The notes under the pieces were generated by a model. The model did not search any database. It worked only from the letters and a program-made list of their open reading frames with translations, and was not told where the DNA came from. 64,000 nt of DNA from Rhodobacterales bacterium (lineage in GTDB: Bacteria; Pseudomonadota; Alphaproteobacteria; Rhizobiales; Stappiaceae). Positions 52,369 to 60,506 of this stretch are shown in pieces; within the stretch, counting starts at the first letter, position 1, and each line of letters opens with the position of its first letter. A program made the position numbers and the translations under genes. Where the stretch lies: the NCBI GenBank assembly GCA_008107755.1, contig VIRH01000072.1, positions 62,001 through 126,000 on the forward strand. Direction: 5' to 3'.

Positions 52369-52842
52369 ACAAAGCGTTGGTTGGGCCTTAGCGCCACAAA
52401 AGATTCAGTAATTGTGGTCGACACACAAATACCTGAAAACGATCGCGAACCTATCGTAGTCCTATCCGATGATACTTGGCGTGTACAGAAAGGCGATAGG
52501 GCCGATGCGTACAACGTGCTGTATCACCAATGTGCTGACTATGTAAAAGAGAACAGAATTGAAGCGGTAATCGTGAAGGCGAGCGCAGTTGCCGGGAAGG
52601 GATCTGCAACGCTTGGCTTACTGCTCAGCGCAGAAGTTCGCGGCGTTGTTATCGCTGCGGCTGCCTCACAATGTCCGGTGAAGGCGCTGTCAAAAGCTGT
52701 TATCAGCAGAACTTATGGCGACCGAAAGGTCGATGAATACGTCGGTGATGATGCGTTCTGGGCAGATAAGACTGCGGGAGGAACCTTGCGCAAACTCAGC
52801 CGCGAAGTAACGATGTTGCTTATCGCGGCGAGGAATGCTTGA
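52369..52842 (+). CDS. Unknown protein coupled to a protein kinase (possible RNase H-like fold)
   Basis: A protein of about 157 residues from ATG 52369 (the frame opens at 52354). I do not recognise a family. The order 'RWLGLSATKDSVIVVD', 'EPIVVLSDDTWRV', a helix 'ADAYNVLYHQCADYVKEN', then 'IEAVIVKASAVAGKGSATLGLLLSAE' and 'VVIAAAASQCPVKALSK' suggests an RNase H/RuvC-like alpha/beta fold, recalling DUF3010. The usual first-strand Asp is absent (GLS), so nuclease activity is doubtful. Its TGA overlaps the kinase ATG by one base (TGATG), indicating coupled translation. Codons are markedly less GC-rich than in neighbouring operons. Confidence 0.6.
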   Translation, partial: TKRWLGLSATKDSVIVVDTQIPENDREPIVVLSDDTWRVQKGDRADAYNVLYHQCADYVKENRIEAVIVKASAVAGKGSATLGLLLSAEVRGVVIAAAASQCPVKALSKAVISRTYGDRKVDEYVGDDAFWADKTAGGTLRKLSREVTMLLIAARNA

Positions 52843-53873
52843 TGGCTGACTTCATCTCGGATCTCAAGCTAGGAGAGAAACTGGGTAACGGTGCGTTTGG
52901 TGAGGTATTTCGTGGTATTGACCCTGTGCATGGAGAGGTTGCAGTCAAGGTTCTAAAGCGGGAGTCATTCCATGACGACACAACATGGCCGATTTTTAAA
53001 GCTGCCTACTTAACCGAAGCGAAAAATCTCGCGAAGGCCAACCACAGAAACGTAGTTCCGGTTTACCACGTCGTTGAGGCACAAGACGGCGACAGCGTAG
53101 TTATTTGCATGGCTTTCTGCGCGAACGGTTCGCTGCAAACTATCTACGATTGCGGACCAATGACGATAGCCGACGCGCGAAAAATCGGTACTGAAGTATT
53201 GATGGGGCTTGGTGCCATGCATGCTCGCGGTATGATTCATCGAGATATCAAGCCCGCAAACATATTGCTCAACACTAGATCGGACGCGCAAATAAGTGAC
53301 TTCGGCCTCGTAACGGACAGGCTCGTATTCGGATATGCATCGCAAGCGGGCTACAGCGACCATATTGCCTATGAAGTTTGGAACGGAAAGGGCACTAGCG
53401 CCAGATCCGACATTTGGGCTCTAGGGATGACCCTCTATCGACTGCTACACGGAAAGACTTGGTACGAAGAGGCCCCGGTCCCGCGCGACATAGTTAAGCA
53501 TGGCGGTTTTGCTGATACTCTGCGCTGGCTTCCGCACATCCCGAGGGCATGGCGTCGCACAATTCGCAAAATGATGAACGACGACGACGGCGCTCGATTT
53601 CAAAACGCATCTCAAGCGCTCAGAGCACTCGCGAATGTACCCACATCACCAGTCTGGGAAACAAAAGTCTCCGAAAATTTGGTTCGATGGGAACAGCTTA
53701 AAGCAAATCGTCGCATCATTGTAGAATGGACCCGAATCTCCTCCCGAAAGCACATATGGGAGGCACGAAGTGAGCCGACTGGCAAAGGTCAAAGCAGGCG
53801 TCTGGCTGGATCGAATGGCTCTGTTGGTCTTCGCAAGGCAATTAAAGAACTTGAGACATATTTCAGTATTTAG
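52842..53873 (+). CDS. Ser/Thr protein kinase (Hanks type) of the low-GC island
   Basis: A 343-residue cytosolic kinase. ATG 52842 follows GAGGAA by seven bases and overlaps the previous stop. All key residues are present: glycine loop LGNGAFGEVF, Lys36 (VAVKVLK), Glu59 of helix C, catalytic Asp135 (HRDIKPANILL), metal-binding Asp153 (SDFGLVTD) and SDIWALGMTLYRLLHG for the substrate lobe. No transmembrane or PASTA domain. A C-terminal extension of about 75 residues after the kinase lobe has no recognisable domain. It probably phosphorylates the coupled protein or a cell target; defence or toxin roles are possible but unproven. Confidence 0.85.
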   Translation: MADFISDLKLGEKLGNGAFGEVFRGIDPVHGEVAVKVLKRESFHDDTTWPIFKAAYLTEAKNLAKANHRNVVPVYHVVEAQDGDSVVICMAFCANGSLQTIYDCGPMTIADARKIGTEVLMGLGAMHARGMIHRDIKPANILLNTRSDAQISDFGLVTDRLVFGYASQAGYSDHIAYEVWNGKGTSARSDIWALGMTLYRLLHGKTWYEEAPVPRDIVKHGGFADTLRWLPHIPRAWRRTIRKMMNDDDGARFQNASQALRALANVPTSPVWETKVSENLVRWEQLKANRRIIVEWTRISSRKHIWEARSEPTGKGQSRRLAGSNGSVGLRKAIKELETYFSI

Positions 53874-54145
53874 CAGCCTCTCAATTTACGGGGTAATAGG
53901 AAGTGGCCGGTCATATCCGCAGAAGTAATTTTCTTTAAGCTAAATTCTCTTTCAGCTTTGACATGACGATCACTGGCACACTGATCGCAGTATGCGAGCT
54001 CAGCAACTACTCCCTCTGGAGGCTGCCAGTACTGTCTGCAGTGACGGCATTTTGGCATACACAGAGCCAAATTCGGCGATTTTCGTCTCAATGACTTATC
54101 AACCATTTCTAATTCCGAAGGAACAAAACATGAATCTGGAAACAT
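53870..54145 (-). CDS. Small CxxC/CxxC protein converging on the kinase
   Basis: A 91-residue frame whose stop overlaps the last bases of the kinase gene by four. Two Cys pairs, CRHC and CDQC about 20 residues apart, with aromatic YW between them, suggest a zinc ribbon of the kind found in small DNA- or protein-binding regulators. The start is unsure: ATG 54145, 54106 or 54058 are possible and none has a strong ribosome-binding site. Low GC like its neighbours. Confidence 0.5.
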   Translation of the reverse strand: MFPDSCFVPSELEMVDKSLRRKSPNLALCMPKCRHCRQYWQPPEGVVAELAYCDQCASDRHVKAEREFSLKKITSADMTGHFLLPRKLRGC

Positions 54146-54275
54146 GTTTTGTCAAGGGAAAGACCAAATCGTAGTTACTGTTCGATAAAATGCTCAAGCA
54201 CTTGAACACCGTACGAAAGAACGCCTGATCGGCAGCATGCCCTGACGAGCTCTCAGACGCTCGCATAAGCGAAGT

Positions 54276-54294
54276 TTCTCCGACATTCGGAGAA
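54276..54294. promoter_or_regulatory. Perfect inverted repeat in the island's right-hand spacer
   Basis: TTCTCCGA-CAT-TCGGAGAA, eight-base arms. A second perfect repeat, GATTGAAA-ATA-TTTCAATC, lies at 54376-54394, 20 bases before the interrupted SNase frame. They are candidates for operators or short RNA hairpins; no regulator assigned. Confidence 0.4.
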
Positions 54295-54414
54295 GGTGTT
54301 CACCTACCAAGAGATAGACGCACCTGCGCTCATTGTATATTCACGAGAAATAACCACTTATGTCACGCTACCAAAGATTGAAAATATTTCAATCGACACT
54401 CATCTGGCAGGTGC

Positions 54415-55053
54415 GTGCTAAAAGTCGGATTGGTTCTCGCCTTGCTCTCGGTCATTGTCAGTGTTCTAGTTGTCAGCCGGCCGGTCGGCGATAAGGAAAA
54501 GCACTCACCGTCGGCACATCGCGACCGGTTCGTGGCTCCACACGACAATTGACCCGAGGGCCAGCCAAAGCCGACGACCGCCACGGACAACCGCCCCTTC
54601 GACGCGACAAGCGCCAACATGCCGGCCGCCCCGGCCGTTCTGGAAGGCTCTGCCTATGTGGTCGATGGCGACACGATCACGATCAACAGGACCCAGGTGC
54701 GCCTTTTCGGTGTTGATGCGCCGGAGCTGGACCATCCCTATGGCAAGAAGGCCAAGTGGGAACTGCTGTCGCTCTGCAAGGGGCAGTGCGTCCGGGCCGA
54801 AGTGGCCGCCTTCGACACCCACGGCCGCACGGTGGCGAAATGCTTCCTGCCCGACGGACGGGATCTGTCTGCCGAAATGGTCAAGCTCGGCATGGCGATA
54901 GACTGGGCGAAGTTCTCGGGCGGCTGTTACCGCACCCTGGAAGCCCCCGGCGTGCGCAAGAAACTCTGGCTCGCCGACGCCCGCCAGAAGGGCCGGATGC
55001 ATGTCTGGGACCAGTTCGAGGCAAGACGCGCCGCCCGCCGCGCCGAAGATTGA
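54415..55053 (+). pseudogene. Membrane-anchored SNase-like thermonuclease, interrupted by in-frame TGA
   Basis: GTG 54415 opens a frame encoding a hydrophobic signal/anchor (VGLVLALLSVIVSVLVV) and a polar linker, then a TGA at 54550-54552. The same frame continues without further stops through a linker, an ATG at 54619 and an SNase domain to 55053. The nuclease domain has YVVDGDTI, RLFGVDAPELD and GRTVAKCF, with the catalytic region recognisable. Translation from ATG 54619 alone would give a 144-residue intracellular protein without its export signal. The split may be a real mutation, a sequencing error or low-level stop readthrough (TGA followed by C). Confidence 0.65.
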
Positions 55054-55482
55054 GCGCTTCCGTAGGGGCCGTTCCGGGCACGACCTGAATTCAGATTTCC
55101 TTCGACCACGACCGATGCGCCGTGGCAGGGGTTTTTCGCCTTCGTCGCAGTCGCCTTGTGCCGCCTGACCTGATCCGCCGCCCCGTTTACCGGCAAGTCG
55201 AGCAGCCATCAAAGTCATCATGCGACGATTTCGCACCTGCGAAATGAAATCTTCCATACGCCGCTGACGCGCTCACCCAGAATACGCAGGGCGCGAAGAA
55301 ATTAACCGCAACAACGCTGTGTCATTTCGCGCAGCGATATGATCTCCACCACTTTGTTCCGGCGAAAGTGCGAGCAATTATTTCTATGTCGATCTGCGTC
55401 TGACTTTATGAGTCCATTTAAAGTTACTTTAAGAGAATCAGGCAATTATGAGGCAGACCCACTTCCTTTCAGGCATCCCCCA
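55054..55482. other. Intergenic region before the chemoreceptor gene
   Basis: About 430 bases. The frame of the chemoreceptor is open to 55339, but this extension shows no domain. No terminator with a T run and no RNA gene is obvious. The right part (55370-55450) is AT-rich and may hold the promoter. Confidence 0.35.
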
Positions 55483-57180
55483 ATGACCCTCGACAAGTAC
55501 CGCATCAGTTTCAAGATCTGGATTCCGGTCATCAGTCTGGCCGTCTTCACTCTGGCGCTCGTGACCTACGATCTCTATTCGCTCCGCTCGATCCTTTATG
55601 GTGAGCGCACTGCAAAAACGCAGACGGTCGTGGAGATGACCAACTCCGTTCTCGCCTACTTCCACAAGCTGGAAACCTCGGGCGATCTCAGCACCGAAGA
55701 GGCGCAGACAATGGCGCGCAACGTGGTACGCGCCATGCATTATGACGGCAACAACTACGCCTTCATCCAGGATTATGACGGCACCCGCATCGTCAGCGCC
55801 AACAAGGCGACCGAGGGCCAGAGCTCGTGGAACTCCCAGGACAAGACCGGCAAGTACCACGTCCGCGAGATCGTCGCGAAAGCCCGCAGCGGCGGCGGCA
55901 TCGTGACCTACATGTGGAACCGCAAGGGCGAAGACACCCCGCTGCCCAAAGCCACCTGGACTGAAAGCTTCGAGCCCTGGGGCTGGGTCACGGCAACAGG
56001 CGTTTATGTCGACGACGTGTCGGCGGCCTTCTGGGCAAAGGCCAGCACCGTGATCGGCTTCCTCGCCATCGGCGGCCTGATCGCAACGGTCATCGCCGTT
56101 GCCGCGATCCGCAACATCGTCGTGCCGCTGAAGGGCCTGACGCAGAGCATGAAGAAACTGGCGAACGGCGACACCGACGTCGAGATCACCGGCATGCGCC
56201 GGGGCGACGAGATCGGCGAAATGGCCGAGGCCATGGAAACCTTCGTGGAGAACGAAAACACCCGCCGCGAGCTGGAAATTGCCCAGAACGAACGTCAGGA
56301 CCTGGACATGCAGCGCTCGCGCAACATCCAGACGCTGTCGTCCGAGTTCGACAGCCAGGTCAGCGGCCTTCTCGACACCATTACCGGGTCGGTCGAAAGC
56401 CTGCAGCACGCCTCCACCAACCTGAACTCCGGCGCGCAGCAGACCACCAACCAGAGCGAGGCGGTCGCTTCCGCCGCCGCAACGGCCTCCGCCAACACCG
56501 AAACCGTGGCCGCCGCCGCCGAGGAACTGGCAACCTCCGTGGCCGAGATCAGCCGTCAGGTCACCTCGTCCAGCGAGATTGCCTCGCAGGCTTCCGAACA
56601 GGCGTCTTCCACCAACGCCCGCATCCAGGGCTTGTCCAATGCGGCCGCGAAGATCGGCGAGGTCGTGACGCTGATCCAGGCGATTGCCGAGCAGACCAAC
56701 CTTCTGGCCCTCAATGCCACCATCGAGGCCGCCCGCGCGGGCGAAGCCGGCAAGGGCTTTGCGGTGGTTGCGGCGGAGGTCAAGGAGCTGGCGACGCAGA
56801 CCTCCAAGGCGACCGAGGAAATCTCCACCCAGATTTCCAGCATCCAGGGCGAAACCCACCACGCGGTGGAGGCGATCGGCACCATTACCGAGACCATCAG
56901 CAAGATCAACGAGATCACGACCAGCATCTCGGCTGCGGTCGAGCAACAGGGCATGGCCACCAACGACATCGCCTCCAACATCCAGCAGGCCGCTTCCGGC
57001 ACGCAGGAAGTGACGGCGAACATCCAGGGCGTCTCGTCCGCTGCCGGCGTTACCAACCAGGCCGCCGACATGGTGTTCACGGCCGCACGAAGCCTCGATC
57101 AGGAAGCAAGGGACCTGCGCTCCAGCGTCAGCGCCTTCCTGGAAGGCATCAAGGCCAACTCGGCAAGCGAAGCCGCCTGA
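55483..57180 (+). CDS. Methyl-accepting chemotaxis protein with sCache sensor
   Basis: A transmembrane chemoreceptor of about 565 residues from ATG 55483. TM1 is at about residues 12-32. A periplasmic single Cache domain (sCache_2-like; '[19 protein letters not shown]'-type region followed by '[17 protein letters not shown]') binds a small ligand. TM2, a HAMP domain ('[24 protein letters not shown]') and a methylated signalling domain with the hairpin tip '[30 protein letters not shown]' follow. There is no C-terminal CheR-binding pentapeptide. Isolated from che genes, so its ligand is unknown. Confidence 0.93.
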   Translation: MTLDKYRISFKIWIPVISLAVFTLALVTYDLYSLRSILYGERTAKTQTVVEMTNSVLAYFHKLETSGDLSTEEAQTMARNVVRAMHYDGNNYAFIQDYDGTRIVSANKATEGQSSWNSQDKTGKYHVREIVAKARSGGGIVTYMWNRKGEDTPLPKATWTESFEPWGWVTATGVYVDDVSAAFWAKASTVIGFLAIGGLIATVIAVAAIRNIVVPLKGLTQSMKKLANGDTDVEITGMRRGDEIGEMAEAMETFVENENTRRELEIAQNERQDLDMQRSRNIQTLSSEFDSQVSGLLDTITGSVESLQHASTNLNSGAQQTTNQSEAVASAAATASANTETVAAAAEELATSVAEISRQVTSSSEIASQASEQASSTNARIQGLSNAAAKIGEVVTLIQAIAEQTNLLALNATIEAARAGEAGKGFAVVAAEVKELATQTSKATEEISTQISSIQGETHHAVEAIGTITETISKINEITTSISAAVEQQGMATNDIASNIQQAASGTQEVTANIQGVSSAAGVTNQAADMVFTAARSLDQEARDLRSSVSAFLEGIKANSASEAA

Positions 57181-57210
57181 CGTCTGGCGCCTTTCTGCCG
57201 TGACTTTGGA

Positions 57211-57233
57211 GGGCCGCCCCACCGGGCGGCCCT
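57211..57233 (+). terminator. Hairpin after the chemoreceptor gene
   Basis: GGGCCGCCC-CACC-GGGCGGCCC forms a strong 9-bp stem soon after the stop codon. Only a weak T stretch follows, so termination is likely but not certain. Confidence 0.55.
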
Positions 57234-57264
57234 CGGTCCTTTGAAAAGGCCTCTCACGTCTCCG

Positions 57265-57400
57265 CCGTCCTCCCGGCCAAGCCCTTGCGCAGAGCCGGGA
57301 TCGGTGAGCCGAAGCCTGCCCCTCATCGACATGAATTCAGCTCCAGCCTCCGGGGCTCTCCGGTCCCGGATCTCCGCTTCGCTGCGTCCGGGAGGACGAC
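57265..57400. repeat. Palindromic intergenic repeat, copy 2
   Basis: Homologous to the element at 45.17-45.31 kb, with perfect 10-bp terminal inverted repeats GTCCTCCCGG...CCGGGAGGAC, the internal GAGCCGGGATCGGTGAGCC and the right-hand block CGGTCCCGGATCTCCGCTTCGCTGCGTCCGG. The bases that differ from copy 1 at the tips change on both arms (A:T there, C:G here), preserving the pairing. The rest of this spacer (57181-57630) shows no gene. Confidence 0.75.
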
Positions 57401-57630
57401 CAGATGGTGTGTCAGCGGTCTGAGGGCGGCGCACCGGGCGGCCCTGTTCCTTCGCGAACTGGCAAGAAAGCTTCCGACGCCGCCCCTCCGCCTGGATGAT
57501 CTGACGTGCGCAAGACCACGTGATCCCTCCGGCGAGATCCCTCCGGGCCAAGCAGATCAGCCGGCCTCCGTCTTGAAACAGCAGCCCTTCGCAAGATACG
57601 CTTCTGCGGTTTCAACGGGCGGATATCGAG

Positions 57631-57957
57631 ATGAAACGCGTTGGCCTTTTTCTAGCGATTATTCTTTCAGCCAGTGGTGCTGCGGCACAGCAGCTGGCGG
57701 TGGACTTCACGATCATTGAGGACGATCAGGCTGCCGGATGTGCAGGCGCGACGGTGATGGGCCTGAACCCGAATGGCGATGGCTTTCTTGCCGTGAGATC
57801 CGGCCCCGGGACTGGCTATGCCAAGATCGATCAACTCTACAATGGCGACTTCGTGCGCACGTGCGAGATAAGCGGGCCATGGTACGGCGTCTATTACGGC
57901 TCACCGCGCCGCAAGGGATGGGTCCACGGCAATTGGCTGGGCAACTGGGCCGGGTAG
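57631..57957 (+). CDS. Exported SH3-domain protein
   Basis: A 108-residue secreted protein with a signal peptide (about residues 1-19, ending GAAAQ) and a bacterial SH3 domain ('GDGFLAVRSGPGTGYAKIDQLYNGDFVRTCEISGPWYGVYYGSPRRKGWVHGNWL'), the type that binds peptidoglycan peptides or ligands in the periplasm. Cys residues at about 37 and 78 may form a disulphide. Function is not known. Confidence 0.8.
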   Translation: MKRVGLFLAIILSASGAAAQQLAVDFTIIEDDQAAGCAGATVMGLNPNGDGFLAVRSGPGTGYAKIDQLYNGDFVRTCEISGPWYGVYYGSPRRKGWVHGNWLGNWAG

Positions 57958-58125
57958 AACCCCGCGCGATAGCAGCACAAAACCCTGCCGGACGCGGACC
58001 GAAGCGGACCGGCGCGCCCCTAGCGAATGCGCACGGCGCAAACGCGCGGAAAGGTGGCCGTCACAGGGACGCCGCGCCGGTTTTATCGCCCAACAGAACT
58101 TTTCTTACGCAACGGAAACAAGTTC

Positions 58126-58157
58126 TTGACGAGGCTTCACGGACATGTTGTTATAAA
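58126..58157 (+). promoter_or_regulatory. Possible promoter of the TylF-type gene
   Basis: TTGACG (58126-58131), a 17-base spacer and TGTTAT (58149-58154) in a local AT-rich stretch, about 85 bases before the methyltransferase start. Confidence 0.4.
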
Positions 58158-58240
58158 TTACAAGTTACTTTCTCACATCACTACAATCAACGCCCGCACA
58201 CTGCGGTTATTCGTTCTTCTCTAAAGGGGAGGGCAAGATT

Positions 58241-59026
58241 TTGGATAACTTTTTCATCATAAGATACTTCGACTGGAAAGTCCGACGCTCATCCAATGTC
58301 GATCGCCTGCTGAACGTGGTGACCCGCCGGGCAGGCGTGAATTCCGACACCGCGGCAGCCGTCGACAGGGTCATCCATCGTGTGACCGGGCTGAAATTCG
58401 CACCGACCCGCTCTGGCATTTCGACCAATGTCGAGCAGCGAATGAACATGTATCACCTGGTGTCGCAGGTGCTGGCCTATGACGTGCCCGGCGATCTGGT
58501 CGAGGTCGGCTGCAACGAGGGCCAGTCCTCCGCGCTGATCACGCAGGTCATGAAAAGCCACGGCTCGACAAAGACACTTCACGTCTATGACAGTTTCGAG
58601 GGCCTGCCCTCCACCCGCAGCGAAGACGGCAATTCGTATCACGCCGGCGATCTTGCGACGACGCGGGAGGTTCTGATCGACAATTTCAGGGCGCACGGGC
58701 TGGACCTGCCGATCATTCACAAGGGCTGGTTCGATCAGACCCTGCCACGGGACCTGCCGGAGACGATCTGCTTCGCCCATCTGGATGGGGATCTCTACGA
58801 TTCCATCATGGTCAGCCTGACCCATGTCTATCCGCGGCTGTCGCCCGGTGCCGTGTGCCTGGTGGACGATTATTGCGACCCGGCGATCAACCCGGACGGC
58901 TGGAACCACCTGCCCGGCGTCAAGAAAGCCTGCGACACCTTCATGGCCGACAAGCCCGAAGAGATCTGCTACCTCTATTCCGGCGCCTTCACCCATGCCT
59001 TCTTCCGCAAGAGCGGGCCGCACTGA
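58241..59026 (+). CDS. TylF/MycF-family O-methyltransferase
   Basis: A 261-residue protein. The SAM-binding region reads LVEVGCNEGQSSALI, followed by 'LHVYDSFEGLPSTRSED', 'CFAHLDGDLYDSIMVSLTHVYPRLSPGAVCLVDDY' with metal-binding acidic residues and 'GVKKACDTFM', all typical of TylF. The start is TTG 58241 after a purine-rich AAAGGGGAGGGC. Such enzymes methylate sugars in glycans or antibiotics, so a role in surface polysaccharide is likely; no glycan cluster is present here. Confidence 0.85.
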   Translation: MDNFFIIRYFDWKVRRSSNVDRLLNVVTRRAGVNSDTAAAVDRVIHRVTGLKFAPTRSGISTNVEQRMNMYHLVSQVLAYDVPGDLVEVGCNEGQSSALITQVMKSHGSTKTLHVYDSFEGLPSTRSEDGNSYHAGDLATTREVLIDNFRAHGLDLPIIHKGWFDQTLPRDLPETICFAHLDGDLYDSIMVSLTHVYPRLSPGAVCLVDDYCDPAINPDGWNHLPGVKKACDTFMADKPEEICYLYSGAFTHAFFRKSGPH

Positions 59027-59253
59027 CACCAACCTCATGCCCCTTGCAAGCGGCGCAGTCCGGGGCACGGATCTGAGCCTGGCTCGCGGCATGCGCGCGG
59101 CGTGTGACAGCGGGATCACACAAATGTGCGTTGCCGCCCCGTTTTCCCGCCGCAGTGGCTCTCTATAGTTTCCTTCATGAAAGGGCGCGCCGGAGGCACC
59201 GGTCCGCCCGAGCCGACATCTGGCCTCACCCCAACGGAACAGGAGACATCTTG

Positions 59254-59748
59254 ATGAGCCCCCGTTTCCAGACACGACGATCCTTTCTTCTCGCGGCCGG
59301 CGCCGCAGGACTTCTGCTGGCCCCCTCGCCCCTGCGCCTCACCGTTCCGGCCATGGCCAAGGGCGTGGAGCCGACGCCGACCATGCGCGGCGGCAGCAAC
59401 AACTACCGGCCGGGCGCGCCGCTTGTCGAACGCCTCGGCTCCGGCTTCTGGGTCAAGGGAACAGTCCGCCGCGCCGGCGATGGTGCGCCGCTCTCAGGCG
59501 TGCGCGTGCAGATCTGGGCCGCGACTGTTCTCGGCGGCGAGCGCGAGCCGCGCAACCACGGCAGCGTTCTGACAGCCGCCGACGGCAGCTTCCGTCTCGA
59601 GACGGAGCAGATCGTGCCGAATTTCGGCCAGCCGCATGCGCATCTGGCCTATGACGACGGCGACTTCAAGACCGTGTTCCTGCGTCCGGTGATGCCGAGC
59701 GCCAGCGACACCTCGGTCAGCGCCCATTTCGTCCTGGCCCCGGCCTGA
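59254..59748 (+). CDS. Tat-exported dioxygenase-fold protein
   Basis: A 164-residue protein from ATG 59254, preceded by AGGAG. A twin-arginine signal (TRRSFLLAAGAAGLLLA) indicates folded export. The remainder resembles the beta-sandwich of intradiol dioxygenases ('GVRVQIWAATVLGGEREP', 'GSVLTAADGSFRLETE'). The Fe-ligand region keeps PHAH, but the tyrosine expected before it is replaced (VPNF). It may therefore bind a metal differently or not be a dioxygenase. The gene is followed directly by a ferric-reductase-like membrane protein. Confidence 0.7.
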   Translation: MSPRFQTRRSFLLAAGAAGLLLAPSPLRLTVPAMAKGVEPTPTMRGGSNNYRPGAPLVERLGSGFWVKGTVRRAGDGAPLSGVRVQIWAATVLGGEREPRNHGSVLTAADGSFRLETEQIVPNFGQPHAHLAYDDGDFKTVFLRPVMPSASDTSVSAHFVLAPA

Positions 59749-59783
59749 GCGACCCGGCAAGGCGTCAGCGCGAAACGCCAGGC

Positions 59784-60419
59784 ATGCTTCCCAGTCTTCG
59801 GTCGCTTCGGGCCGCACCCTTCATCTGGTGCGGCCTCATCGCCGTGATGGTCATCCCCATCGTGATCGCGGCCTTCAGTCCCTATCTCGCCTACCGCAAC
59901 TTCGCCTACATCGTCGGCGGGTTCGCCGGCATTTTTGCGCTCGCCCTCTTCGTCATCCAGCCGCTGCTCGCCGCCGGTTATCTGCCGGGTGCGCGCACGC
60001 TTGCGCAGCGCCGCTGGCACCGGTGGGTCGGCACCGCAATCATCACCTGCGTCGCCCTGCATGTCGGCGGGCTTTACCTCACCAGTCCGCCCGACACACT
60101 GGACGCCCTGCTGCTGGTCGCGCCGACGCCCTTCTCGGTCTACGGCGTCACCGCCATGTGGGGCATCGTCCTCACCGCCTTGCTGGTTGCGTTCCGCCGC
60201 AGGCTCGGCATCGGCCCTTCCCTCTGGCGCCTCCTGCACAACGCGCTTGCGCTCGTGGTCGCGGTCACCACCGTTATCCACGCCCTGCTGATACAGGGAG
60301 CGATGGAGCCCGTCTCCAAATGGATCCTCTGCCTCGCCGTCCTGGGCTCGACCACGGGCACGCTCGCGCTTTGCTGGCTGGTCCGTTTCCGGTCAGGAAA
60401 AGGTATCCGTGGCTCCTGA
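59784..60419 (+). CDS. Ferric-reductase-like haem membrane protein
   Basis: A 211-residue membrane protein with about six helices. His residues in RRWHRWVG, VALHVGG, LLHNALALV and VIHALL are placed as in the two-haem core of ferric reductase-like (MsrQ/Nox-type) domains. It is 35 bases downstream of the exported dioxygenase-fold gene and likely passes electrons across the membrane to it or to a metal. No flavin domain is attached. Confidence 0.75.
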   Translation: MLPSLRSLRAAPFIWCGLIAVMVIPIVIAAFSPYLAYRNFAYIVGGFAGIFALALFVIQPLLAAGYLPGARTLAQRRWHRWVGTAIITCVALHVGGLYLTSPPDTLDALLLVAPTPFSVYGVTAMWGIVLTALLVAFRRRLGIGPSLWRLLHNALALVVAVTTVIHALLIQGAMEPVSKWILCLAVLGSTTGTLALCWLVRFRSGKGIRGS

Positions 60420-60506
60420 TCGGGAACGAACGCTGCAGTCTGGCGTTGAATCCAGGACAGGGCGACACAACGCCCGTGGAATTCCGGACGAGGATGGGGG
60501 TGCAAG

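Noticed and set aside
55438-57222. A 594-codon minus-strand frame opposite the chemoreceptor
   Set aside because: Shadow of the Ala-rich receptor frame; no recognisable domain.
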